A stretch of DNA of 6,700 nucleotides, from the NCBI GenBank assembly GCA_035503615.1, contig DATJTI010000095.1, forward strand, positions 1 to 6,700, written 5' to 3'. Positions within the stretch are counted from its first letter, which is position 1, and every line of letters begins with the position of its first letter. Position numbers and translations under genes: made by a program. The stretch comes from AP-15 sp035503615 (GTDB lineage: Bacteria; Pseudomonadota; Alphaproteobacteria; ATCC43930; CGMCC-115725). Below the pieces are notes generated by a model, which made no database searches, had not been told where the DNA came from, and saw nothing but the letters and a program-made list of their open reading frames with translations. Positions 1 to 6,253 of the stretch are shown piece after piece.

Positions 1-1
1 G

Positions 2-157
2 GTCACGATTGTTGAGGTCGAGGAAGACATCCTGCCGGTCGGCGCGATCGACCCCGACGATGTCCACACGGCCGGGATTTTTGTCCACCGCATCGTCAAG
101 ATCCCGCCGCCGCCCGAAGGATGGTGGCCGCAACTGCCGACTGGCTCGCCGCGGTAG
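2..157 (+). CDS. CoA-transferase subunit A, C-terminal end (5' partial)
   Basis: The open frame entering from the left edge encodes 51 residues before a TAG stop. It reads VTIVEVEEDILPVGAIDPDD, followed closely by HTAGIFVHRIV. That is the characteristic end of the alpha subunit of class I (3-oxoacid / 3-oxoadipate / acetate) CoA-transferases, where 'VEVEE-ivPvG-lDPd-iHTpGIfV-RIV' is conserved. In the family this subunit binds CoA and pairs with a beta subunit carrying the catalytic Glu; the beta gene follows at 377. After the conserved RIV there is a short Pro- and Trp-containing tail (KIPPPPEGWWPQ...). The start and most of the gene lie outside the window, so the acyl substrate cannot be told from this piece. 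The family call is firm. Confidence 0.9.
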   Translation, partial: VTIVEVEEDILPVGAIDPDDVHTAGIFVHRIVKIPPPPEGWWPQLPTGSPR

Positions 158-370
158 CCGGGGAACCGGCAGAGATTTGCCGCAACGGACGCATGCAACG
201 CGACGGAACGCGCCGCGATGGAAGCGCCGATCGGTCGGGCACGCGATGATCGGGCGCAGGCATCAAACTCCGCTCGACGTTCGAGCCGGGAGTTCGCTGG
301 CGATGGCCCGCGCAGCTTCGCCATTGCCTGTCGGTAGCGTATCATCGCGCTGAGGTTCGCGGTTCGAGAG
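158..370. other. 213-bp gap between CoA-transferase subunit genes
   Basis: I find no convincing gene here. An open frame covering most of the gap has an Arg/Ser-rich composition typical of a shadow frame in GC-rich DNA. A small dyad, GCTCGA-cgt-TCGAGC, lies at 272-286 but has only 6-bp arms and no T-run, so I do not call it a terminator. No clear -35/-10 pair is visible. The gap may hold a promoter or leader for subunit B, but the sequence does not show one directly. Confidence 0.5.
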
Positions 371-374
371 GTGA
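366..374 (+). promoter_or_regulatory. Ribosome binding site deciding the subunit B start
   Basis: GAGAGGTGA is a strong match to the 16S anti-Shine-Dalgarno sequence. It contains the in-frame GTG at 371, which therefore cannot be a well-spaced start. The ATG at 377 lies 5 nt after GAGAGG, which is correct spacing, so 377 is preferred. Confidence 0.7.
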
Positions 375-376
375 CG

Positions 377-1054
377 ATGAGCGAAAGGGCAAAAGGGCTG
401 AGCCGTCAGCAGATGTGCGACCGGCTGGCGATGGAATTCGGCGACGGCTGGATCGTCAACCTCGGCATCGGCATCCCGACCTTGTGCTCGAATTTCGATT
501 TCGGCGACAAGGAGATCATCTTTCACTCCGAAAACGGCGTAATCGGCTATGGCCCGCTCGCCGCATCCGGCAGCGAGGATTTGCACCTCGTCAATGCCGG
601 CGGTCAGCACGTGACCTTGCGGCCCGGGGCGGCGATCGTCCACCACGCCGACTCGTTTGCGCTGATCCGCAGCGGCAGGATCGACGTGACCGTGCTCGGC
701 GCCTACGAGGTCGCTGAAAACGGCGATTTCGCGAATTGGAAGATGGCGGGGCAGCAAGGCGGCGGCATCGGCGGGGCCATGGACCTCGCGGCCTGCGCCA
801 AACACGTGTTTGTCGCGATGGAGCATCAGACGCGCAACGGCAGCCCGCGGCTGGTCGAACGCTGTGCGATCCCGGCGACCGCGCGCGGCGTGGTCAACCT
901 CGTCGTGACCAATTTCGGCCTGTTTGCGGTGACGCCGCGCGGCCTGCAGCTCAAGGAAATCGCTCCCGGCGTGACGATTGACGAAATCAGATCGGCGACC
1001 GGCTGCAATCTCGTGGTTGACGGCGAGGTCCCGCCGGTGCGGACATTGCGCTAG
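377..1054 (+). CDS. CoA-transferase subunit B (3-oxoacid/3-oxoadipate type)
   Basis: This 225-residue protein has the usual length of the beta subunit of class I CoA-transferases. These enzymes move CoA from an acyl-CoA donor (often succinyl-CoA) to a 3-oxo acid through a glutamyl-CoA thioester. Visible landmarks are NLGIGIPT (residues 28-35), SENGVIG with the catalytic Glu at 52, the NAGGQ segment near 73-77, SFALIR at 93-98, and GGAMDL at 132-137. Overall wording (GLSR near the start, VTLRPGAA, HHADSFA, LGAYEV, GDFANW) resembles PcaJ/ScoB more than AtoA. Substrate assignment from sequence alone is unsafe, so no symbol is given. The partner subunit A gene ends 219 bp upstream, an unusually wide spacing for subunits that are normally adjacent or overlapping. 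The stop at 1054 is followed after 76 bp by the membrane fusion gene. An alternative GTG start at 371 lies inside the ribosome binding site and is less likely. Confidence 0.93.
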   Translation: MSERAKGLSRQQMCDRLAMEFGDGWIVNLGIGIPTLCSNFDFGDKEIIFHSENGVIGYGPLAASGSEDLHLVNAGGQHVTLRPGAAIVHHADSFALIRSGRIDVTVLGAYEVAENGDFANWKMAGQQGGGIGGAMDLAACAKHVFVAMEHQTRNGSPRLVERCAIPATARGVVNLVVTNFGLFAVTPRGLQLKEIAPGVTIDEIRSATGCNLVVDGEVPPVRTLR

Positions 1055-1120
1055 CCGCCAGGGCCGACCAAAGCGAAGGCGGCCCACAGGGATCGCTGGC
1101 GCGGTGCAGGGTTCTTTCGA

Positions 1121-1126
1121 GAAAGG
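1121..1126 (+). promoter_or_regulatory. Ribosome binding site for the Wzz/integrase-like gene
   Basis: GAAAGG ends 4 nt before the ATG at 1131 and is the best-placed Shine-Dalgarno-like site for this open frame. The frame is open further upstream (TTG 978, GTG 1104), but TTG 978 overlaps the CoA-transferase gene and GTG 1104 has only a distant AGGGA. The site also pairs with CTTTC at 1114-1118 in a small dyad. Confidence 0.5.
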
Positions 1127-1130
1127 CGCG

Positions 1131-3140
1131 ATGCAGGGTTTCCCTGGGCAGGGTGTCCTGGCGCAGGGTGTCCCGGCGACGCCCTGGCTGAACAGGCCGG
1201 TTCCGTCGTCGTCGCGGCAGCGCGCGGTGACATTCTCGCTCGCTTTTGCCGTGGCTGCGGTTGCCGGCCTGGTCTGGGTCTATACGCAGCCCCCCATCTA
1301 CCGCGCGATGGCGCGGTTGCAGATCACGCCCTCTGCGGGTGTGGCACCAGCCGCCGACGCGAACCATGCGCCGGCAGTGGTGACCAATGCGCGATCCTTC
1401 CTGACCGAAGTCCAGATACTGACGAGCCGCCCGGTGCTGCAGGACGCGATCGCCCGTGTTGCGCGCGACAGCCGACCTCCCGATCTCGGACCGGACCCGG
1501 TAGGCGCGGTCCAGCGGATGTTGCATGCCGATCCGGTCGAGGGCACCCAGATCGTGCAGCTGTCGGCGACCGGCGGTGACCGGCAGTTCGTAGCGCCTCT
1601 GGTCAATGCGGTGACCGAGGCATACCGGCAGCATGTTGCCGATGCCTTTCAAGGCCGCGCGATGATTACCGACAGCAATGTCGCCGCCGAGGCGGCGGCA
1701 CTCAACAACAAGGTCGCGGCCCAGCGTGACGCGCTCAATGCGTTCAGCCAGCGCTACGACATCGTGTCGATGGCGCGCCAGGAAAACGATGTTCTCGCCG
1801 AGGTTGACGGCCTTAGCAAATCCTACACCGCGGCCAACGAACGCCTGGCCAAGGCCAAGGGGCGGCTCGATGCCTTGAAAACCGGGAAAGCGGCGATCCG
1901 GCCGAAAGACGACCCGACGCTCGCCGCTCTGCAGCAGCGGGCCTCGCTGCTGCGCGAAGCTTGGCGCGACCTACAGGCACGTTTTACGCCGGCCTATCTG
2001 GCACTTGATCCGGACGCCAAGTCGCTGCAGCAGCAGCTCGACGAAGTCGAACAGCAACTCAAGTCGCAGGCCGGCGCCGGGGATCGCACCGCCGTCGCCG
2101 AGGCGCAGCAGGAGTTTGTCGCGACGCAAGCCGCTGTCGATCAACTGCGCAATGATGTCGCCGACAATCAGAAGAAGGCGCAGGAATTCGCCACCCATCT
2201 GAACGAATACAAGGCGATGAGCGACGATCTCGACCAGCTTGAGGCCATGCACCGCGCCGCCGTCGACCGGCTGGCGAGATTGCAGGCCAGCGCGCAGGAG
2301 CGAGCGCCGCAGGTGGAAGTGCTGGAGGCGGCGGTGCCGAGCCGGCAGCCGTGGCAGCCGGATTATACCAAGGAGGCGGCCCTGGCGATCGGCGGTTCGG
2401 TTGTCTTTGGGATTTTCACGACCTGGCTTGTCGGCTTCATCACCGGGCCGCGGCAGCTGGCGCCGGTCTTTGTGCAATATTCATGGTCACCGGCGATGCT
2501 GGGACCGGACGCGACAATACCGCCGCCGCTGCTCGGGGTGGCTGATATTCCCCGGCTGCCATCGCCGGAGCCGCCGGCGCGCGAACTCGCGGATGCAGAA
2601 ATTGCAGTACTCCTCGCCTCCGCCACCGAGGAGGTGCGGCTGCTCGCGGCGGGCCTGCTGACCGGGCTCGACGCCGATGAGCTTGTCGCGCTGCGCTGGG
2701 ACAATGTCGATCTCGATGCCGGGGTGCTCCGCATCGACGGCGACGCGCCTCGCACCCTCGTGTTGGACCAACCGCTGCGCTCACTGCTCGCAGCACAGCG
2801 GCCACACCAGCCCGAGGATGCGGTCAGCGTGCTGCGGCGAGCCGACGGCAGCCCGCTGACGCGCGAGGAAATCGCCCGACTGATCCTGTTTGCCGCCTAC
2901 GATGCGGGGCTCGACCGCCCGCAGGAGGTGACCGCCGACGCGCTGCGTTGCACCTATCTCAGCTTTTTGCTGCGTCAGGGGATCCGAGCGGCCGATCTCG
3001 AAAAGATTGCCGGTTCGGTCCCGCAGACGGACCTCGTCGCGCTGATGCAGCTGCATTCGCCCGCGATCCGGCGACCGCTCGACGACATCGAGCGGGTTCT
3101 TCCGGCGTTGCGCGACATCGCCGCAGGCGGGATCGCGTAA
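1131..3140 (+). CDS. Wzz/GumC-type polysaccharide co-polymerase fused to a degenerate tyrosine-recombinase-like domain
   Basis: This is a continuous 669-residue frame with no internal stop. Residues 2-16 are three QG-x-x-[GA] repeats. TM1 is about 33-51, followed by YTQPPIYRAMARLQI, typical of Wzz N-terminal domains, and by a TEVQIL-SRPVL segment as in GumC/ExoP proteins. Residues about 184-400 are rich in Ala, Gln, Glu and Lys heptads (periplasmic coiled coil, including RFTPAYLALDPDAKSLQQQL). A Pro-rich stretch at 403-410 leads into TM2 at about 417-437. After a Pro-rich linker (438-485), residues 486-645 align by eye with a phage-integrase catalytic domain: LLTGLDADELVALRWDNVDL (509-528), VTADALRCT (600-608), LLRQG (613-617) and IAGS (626-629). 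Family catalytic positions are mostly lost: ArgI is D514, the H of HxLRH is D603, its last H is C607, the GH His is S629, and the Tyr position is L638/M639; R606 remains. PCP topology puts this domain in the cytoplasm, where Wzc has its kinase. Likely role: chain-length control or export of a polysaccharide, with the C-domain as a non-catalytic binding module (inference). Start GTG 1104 is an alternative. Confidence 0.8.
   Translation: MQGFPGQGVLAQGVPATPWLNRPVPSSSRQRAVTFSLAFAVAAVAGLVWVYTQPPIYRAMARLQITPSAGVAPAADANHAPAVVTNARSFLTEVQILTSRPVLQDAIARVARDSRPPDLGPDPVGAVQRMLHADPVEGTQIVQLSATGGDRQFVAPLVNAVTEAYRQHVADAFQGRAMITDSNVAAEAAALNNKVAAQRDALNAFSQRYDIVSMARQENDVLAEVDGLSKSYTAANERLAKAKGRLDALKTGKAAIRPKDDPTLAALQQRASLLREAWRDLQARFTPAYLALDPDAKSLQQQLDEVEQQLKSQAGAGDRTAVAEAQQEFVATQAAVDQLRNDVADNQKKAQEFATHLNEYKAMSDDLDQLEAMHRAAVDRLARLQASAQERAPQVEVLEAAVPSRQPWQPDYTKEAALAIGGSVVFGIFTTWLVGFITGPRQLAPVFVQYSWSPAMLGPDATIPPPLLGVADIPRLPSPEPPARELADAEIAVLLASATEEVRLLAAGLLTGLDADELVALRWDNVDLDAGVLRIDGDAPRTLVLDQPLRSLLAAQRPHQPEDAVSVLRRADGSPLTREEIARLILFAAYDAGLDRPQEVTADALRCTYLSFLLRQGIRAADLEKIAGSVPQTDLVALMQLHSPAIRRPLDDIERVLPALRDIAAGGIA
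1133..1173 (+). repeat. 15-bp direct repeats at the 5' end of the Wzz-fusion gene
   Basis: GCAGGGT recurs at 1133, 1148 and 1163, exactly 15 bp apart. The last two copies share the 11-mer GCAGGGTGTCC. A fourth GCAGGGTT lies out of phase at 1106. In frame these encode the pentapeptides QGFPG, QGVLA and QGVPA immediately after the start codon. The unit length keeps the frame, so copy-number change would only lengthen or shorten the cytoplasmic N-terminal tail. Confidence 0.75.
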
Positions 3141-3238
3141 ACCGGTCGCGGGCCGACGGATCCGTTTGGCGATTGGGAACCGGCGGGCGGCTGCGGCGGG
3201 GTGGCGCAGGGGGTGGCGCTTTCGGCTTTTTCTTCCGG

Positions 3239-3262
3239 CGAGATATTTCTTGGGATATGACG
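3239..3262 (+). promoter_or_regulatory. Candidate ModE-type molybdate operator (Mo-box) before the ABC importer
   Basis: CGAGATAT and ATATGACG are separated by exactly 8 nt. The CG and ATAT parts are symmetric about 3250.5, and a CC/GG pair outside them (3235-3236 and 3265-3266) extends the dyad. From memory, ModE operators have the form CGTTATAT-N8-ACATAACG or similar. The element sits in a locally AT-rich patch of an otherwise GC-rich region, 24 bp upstream of the binding-protein ATG. That is a sensible place for a repressor operator of a Mo/W importer. No ModE gene is in the window, and the half-site deviates at its third and fourth positions, so this is a candidate. Confidence 0.45.
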
Positions 3263-3275
3263 TTGGCCAGCCGCA

Positions 3276-3284
3276 GAGAGGTGA
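3276..3284 (+). promoter_or_regulatory. Ribosome binding site deciding the binding-protein start
   Basis: GAGAGGTGA precedes the ATG at 3287, with 5 nt between GAGAGG and the start codon. The in-frame ATG at 3257 has no such site and lies inside the candidate operator. The start at 3287 is therefore preferred. Confidence 0.75.
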
Positions 3285-3286
3285 GC

Positions 3287-4231
3287 ATGGTTCGAACGGT
3301 TGGTCGCGACGAGGTTGGGGTGGCGACAGGTTTTGACCGGGCCCGACCGCGCCATCGCCGGTGGCTGGGTCTGGCGATAGCGGTTGTCGCGCTCGGGTGG
3401 ATCGCCGCGGCGGCGCCGGCGCGCGCCGCCGGCAGCGTCAGCGTGCTCTATGCCGGCTCGCTGGTGAATCTGATGGAACATGGGATCGGCCCGGCCTTTG
3501 ACCAGGCGAGCGGCGATCGGTTTCAGGGCTATGCCGGCGGCTCCACGCTGCTGGCCAACCAGATCAAGGGCCGGCTGCGTCGGGGCGATGTCTTTATCAG
3601 CGCCAATCCGCGGGTGAACAGCGCGCTGACCGGCGGGCAGAACGGCAATTGGGTCAGCTGGTATGTCAGTTTTGCCCAGTCGCCGCTGGTCCTCGGCTAC
3701 AACCCAACGAGCCGGTTTGCCGCCGATTTCAAATCAAAGCCGTGGTATCAGGTGCTGATGGAGCCGGGGATCCGGATCGGCCGCACCGATCCCAAGCTCG
3801 ATCCAAAGGGGGCGCTGACGGTGGCGCTGATCAACCGGGCGGCGACGTATTACAAGGTTGCCGACCTGGCGCAGCGGGTGCTCGGGGAGGCCGAGAACCC
3901 GGCGCAGGTGCTGCCCGAAGAGACCCTGATCGGGCGGCTGCAGTCGAGCCAGCTCGATGTCGGCTTTTTTTACTCGACCGAGACTGCCAGCGCCCAGATC
4001 CCGCGGCTGAGCCTGCCGGCGTCGATCACGCCAAAGGCGGTCTACACCGCGACGGTGCTGGCCGGCGCCGCCAACCCGCCGGGTGCGGTCGACTTTGTGA
4101 CGTTTCTGCTCGGTCCGCAGAGCCGGACGGTGATGACCGCCAACGGGCTCGAGGTCACAAAGCCGGTACTTGCCGGCACCATGACCGCGGTGCCGGCGCC
4201 GATCCGGGCGATCGTCGACCAGAACCGGTGA
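3287..4231 (+). CDS. Molybdate/tungstate-type ABC importer, periplasmic binding protein (WtpA/ModA-like)
   Basis: This 314-residue protein has an N-terminal extension of about 19 residues, then a positively charged stretch (RPRHRRWLGL), a hydrophobic core at about 27-43 and an ARA-A cleavage site after residue 47. That is an export signal; the RR pair makes a Tat route conceivable but not demonstrated. The mature part begins VSVLYAGSLVNLME (51-64), the oxyanion-binding start seen in WtpA-like proteins. It continues with GYAGGSTLLANQI (81-93), GDVFISANPRV (100-110), NGNWVSWYVSFAQSPLVLGY, and GFFYSTET with Y229 near the end. These correspond to the ADvfiSA-type and G-Y-type blocks of ModA/WtpA. 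The ModB-ModC fusion gene overlaps its stop, so it delivers ligand to that transporter. Ligand choice among molybdate, tungstate and, less likely, sulfate or another oxyanion is not decided by sequence. Confidence 0.85.
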   Translation: MVRTVGRDEVGVATGFDRARPRHRRWLGLAIAVVALGWIAAAAPARAAGSVSVLYAGSLVNLMEHGIGPAFDQASGDRFQGYAGGSTLLANQIKGRLRRGDVFISANPRVNSALTGGQNGNWVSWYVSFAQSPLVLGYNPTSRFAADFKSKPWYQVLMEPGIRIGRTDPKLDPKGALTVALINRAATYYKVADLAQRVLGEAENPAQVLPEETLIGRLQSSQLDVGFFYSTETASAQIPRLSLPASITPKAVYTATVLAGAANPPGAVDFVTFLLGPQSRTVMTANGLEVTKPVLAGTMTAVPAPIRAIVDQNR

Positions 4232-6216
4232 CCGGGCGGGTCGCGGCGCCGCTGCCGTGGCTTGCCGGCCTGTTGGCGATCTATCTTGCCGCACCGCTGG
4301 CGGCCGGCATCGGGCAGGTCTGGTTTGCCGACTGGCGCACGGTCGATATCGCGGCACTTGGCCGTGCCGGCGCCATCTCGCTCGCCAGTGCGACAGCGGC
4401 GACCGCGATCATCGCGCTCGGCGGCATCCCGCTCGGTTATCTGCTGGCCCGGCTGCCGCGGCGCGCGACGGCGATCATCGGGTTTGTGGTCCAGCTGCCG
4501 CTGGCCTTGCCGCCGCTGACGAGCGGCATCCTGCTGTTGTTTGTGATCGGCTATGACGGCTGGCTGGGTCATGGGTTTGGCGCCGCCCTGACGGATTCGT
4601 TTGTCGGCATCGTGCTCGCCGAAGTCTTTGTCGCCGCCCCGTTTTTGATCATCGCGGCGCGATCGGCGTTTGCCGCGATCGATGTCGGGCTCGAAGGGGT
4701 TGCTGCCACCCTCGGCCGCGGGCCGCTTGAGACGTTTTTCCGGATCAGCCTGCCGATCGCCCGGCCGGCAATCGCTGCCGGGCTGCTGCTGTCGTGGCTG
4801 CGCGCTTTTGGCGAGTTTGGCGCGACCGTGATGGTGGCTTATCACCCCTATTCGCTGCCGGTTTATACCTATGTCGCGTTTGGCGCGCAGGGCCTGCCGG
4901 CGATGCTGCCGATCCTGCTGCCCACCCTGGTGCTCGCGGGATTGGCGCTGGTGCTGAGCCAAACCCTGGCCCGCCGGCCGCGCCGGGCGGCCGGGCGGGC
5001 GATCGCGGCCACGGGTTTGTGGCGATTGCCGCTCGCCGCCCTCGGTTCGCCCCGCGCACCGCCGGTAGCGATGGCGGACCGGCCGGGACTGCGGTTGCAC
5101 CTGTCAAAGCGCCTCGGCGATTTTCGACTGGCGCTCGATTGGGCGCCGCGCTCGCGGCGGCTGGCGATTCTCGGCCCCTCCGGCTCGGGAAAGTCGCTGA
5201 CCCTGCGGCTGATCGCCGGTCTCGAACCGGCCGAGCGGGCGGAGGTCTGGGTTGCCGGCGAGGAATTAACCGGTCTTGCGGCGGCCGCGCGGGGGGTCGG
5301 TTATGTCCCGCAGAATTACGGTCTCTTTCCGCATCTGACGGCGGCGGCGCAGCTGGGATTTGCGCGCGACGCCGACCCCGCCACTGCCCGGCGCTGGATC
5401 GAGCGGCTCGGTCTTGCCGGTCTCGAACAGCGCTATCCGGCGGAATTGTCGCTTGGCCAGCAGCAGCGCGTCGCCCTGGCGCGAGCCCTGGTGCGCCCGG
5501 CCCGCCTCTTATTGCTCGATGAACCGTTTTCGGCGCTCGATGCGCCGCTGCGGGCGCGGCTGCGGTCGGAACTGCGCGATTTGCAGCGCGAGATCGGGGC
5601 GACGACAATCCTCGTCACCCACGATCCCGACGAAGCGGCGCTGCTTGCCGACGAGCTCCTCGTGCTCGCCGATGGCCGGGTGCTGCAGTCGGGCCCGACC
5701 GCGGAGGTGTTCGCCCGGCCGGCCGGGGAAATCGTCGCCGGCCTGCTCGGAACCGAGAACCCGGCCGAAGGGGTGGCGATCGGCGAGCATCGGATCGCGA
5801 TCGGCGCGGGTGTGGTGCTCGACACCGCCGGGCCGCCCCTGCCGCTCAATTACCGGGTCGGCTGGGCGATCGCGCCAAATGGCGTCCGGATCTGCGGCAA
5901 TGGCCGCTACCGCGGCCGCATCGCCGGCGTCGTGCCGCTGGGCCATGGCTGCCGGATCGAGCTTCGCCTCGGCGACGCCGTCATCACCTGCTGGCAAAGC
6001 CGCCCCGACTGGACCGCCGACGCGTGGAACGGCGCCCCCCGGACTGGCGCGAGCGGGACTGGCGCGAGCGGGACTGGGACTGGCGCGAGCGGGACCGACG
6101 AAAACGGGGGTGATAGCCCGTGGTCTGGCGCGAGCGGGACCGATGGCCAGCCGACCGATGGCCAGCCTTGCCGCCTCGACATCGATCCCTACGCCATCCG
6201 CGTCTGGCCACGCTAA
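4228..6216 (+). CDS. modBC: Molybdate-type ABC importer, fused permease (ModB) and ATPase (ModC)
   Basis: The start is the GTG of a GTGA overlap with the binding-protein stop. No independent Shine-Dalgarno site is evident, which suggests translational coupling. The product is 662 residues. Residues 1-250 form an inner-membrane permease with about six helices (roughly 11-28, 50-69, 82-108, 124-146, 180-200, 223-245) and the ModB-like PPLTSGILLLFVIG. Its cytoplasmic EAA loop lies at 156-176 (EGVAATLGRGPLETFFRISLP, split here as EGVAATLG and RISLP). After a linker, the ATPase has Walker A GPSGSGKS (316-323), Q-loop Q362, signature LSLGQ (407-411), Walker B ending in D431-E432, D-loop SALD (435-438) and switch H465. 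The signature has Leu where LSGGQ has its first Gly; the essential Ser and second Gly are kept. From about 511 a TOBE-like oxyanion-sensing region follows. It is split by a repeat insert at 606-646 before resuming as CRLDIDPYAIRVWP. The protein should form a homodimer giving two permease and two ATPase domains. Separate modB and modC genes are the usual form. Confidence 0.88.
   Translation: MTGRVAAPLPWLAGLLAIYLAAPLAAGIGQVWFADWRTVDIAALGRAGAISLASATAATAIIALGGIPLGYLLARLPRRATAIIGFVVQLPLALPPLTSGILLLFVIGYDGWLGHGFGAALTDSFVGIVLAEVFVAAPFLIIAARSAFAAIDVGLEGVAATLGRGPLETFFRISLPIARPAIAAGLLLSWLRAFGEFGATVMVAYHPYSLPVYTYVAFGAQGLPAMLPILLPTLVLAGLALVLSQTLARRPRRAAGRAIAATGLWRLPLAALGSPRAPPVAMADRPGLRLHLSKRLGDFRLALDWAPRSRRLAILGPSGSGKSLTLRLIAGLEPAERAEVWVAGEELTGLAAAARGVGYVPQNYGLFPHLTAAAQLGFARDADPATARRWIERLGLAGLEQRYPAELSLGQQQRVALARALVRPARLLLLDEPFSALDAPLRARLRSELRDLQREIGATTILVTHDPDEAALLADELLVLADGRVLQSGPTAEVFARPAGEIVAGLLGTENPAEGVAIGEHRIAIGAGVVLDTAGPPLPLNYRVGWAIAPNGVRICGNGRYRGRIAGVVPLGHGCRIELRLGDAVITCWQSRPDWTADAWNGAPRTGASGTGASGTGTGASGTDENGGDSPWSGASGTDGQPTDGQPCRLDIDPYAIRVWPR
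6043..6167 (+). repeat. In-frame 15-bp minisatellite inside the TOBE region of the ModBC fusion
   Basis: Unit ACTGGCGCGAGCGGG occurs at 6043-6057, 6058-6072 and 6079-6093, with a 6-bp partial ACTGGG between the last two. A copy with one changed base (TCTGGC...) lies at 6124-6138. A second 15-bp unit, ACCGATGGCCAGCCG, follows at 6139-6153, with 14 bp of a second copy at 6154-6167. The units encode GASGT- and TDGQP-type pentapeptides. All lengths are multiples of three, so the reading frame survives and the TOBE C-terminal strand returns at about residue 648. Confidence 0.85.
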
Positions 6217-6253
6217 TCCTTTTCTTGCGCGCGGCACCGATCTCTGCGAGGAT

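Noticed and set aside
9..353. + strand open frame (114 aa) spanning the subunit A end and the gap
   Set aside because: Arg/Ser-rich sequence in another frame over a recognised gene end; no ribosome binding site or family resemblance.
263..1087. Long minus-strand open frame (274 aa) opposite the CoA-transferase B gene
   Set aside because: It mirrors a clearly recognised gene on the + strand, has no recognisable motif, and is explained by the scarcity of stops in GC-rich antisense frames.
2592..3140. Reading the integrase-like region as a separate phage or mobile-element integrase gene
   Set aside because: The frame is continuous with the Wzz part, no ribosome binding site with a start precedes it, the active site is lost, and no attachment site or other mobile-element gene is visible.
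3156..3165. Perfect 10-bp palindrome ACGGATCCGT after the fusion gene
   Set aside because: There is no loop, no T-run and no associated gene logic. A single 10-bp palindrome is expected by chance in this amount of GC-rich sequence, so it is not called a terminator or operator.
4042..5100. Long minus-strand open frame (352 aa) opposite the transporter genes
   Set aside because: Its Gln/Arg/Asp-rich low-complexity composition is an antisense shadow of the hydrophobic permease coding sequence.
6233..6247. Sigma-54 promoter-like GGCAC...CTGC before the right-edge gene
   Set aside because: The spacing between the GG and GC elements is 11 nt instead of the required 10, and the downstream element is not TTGC.
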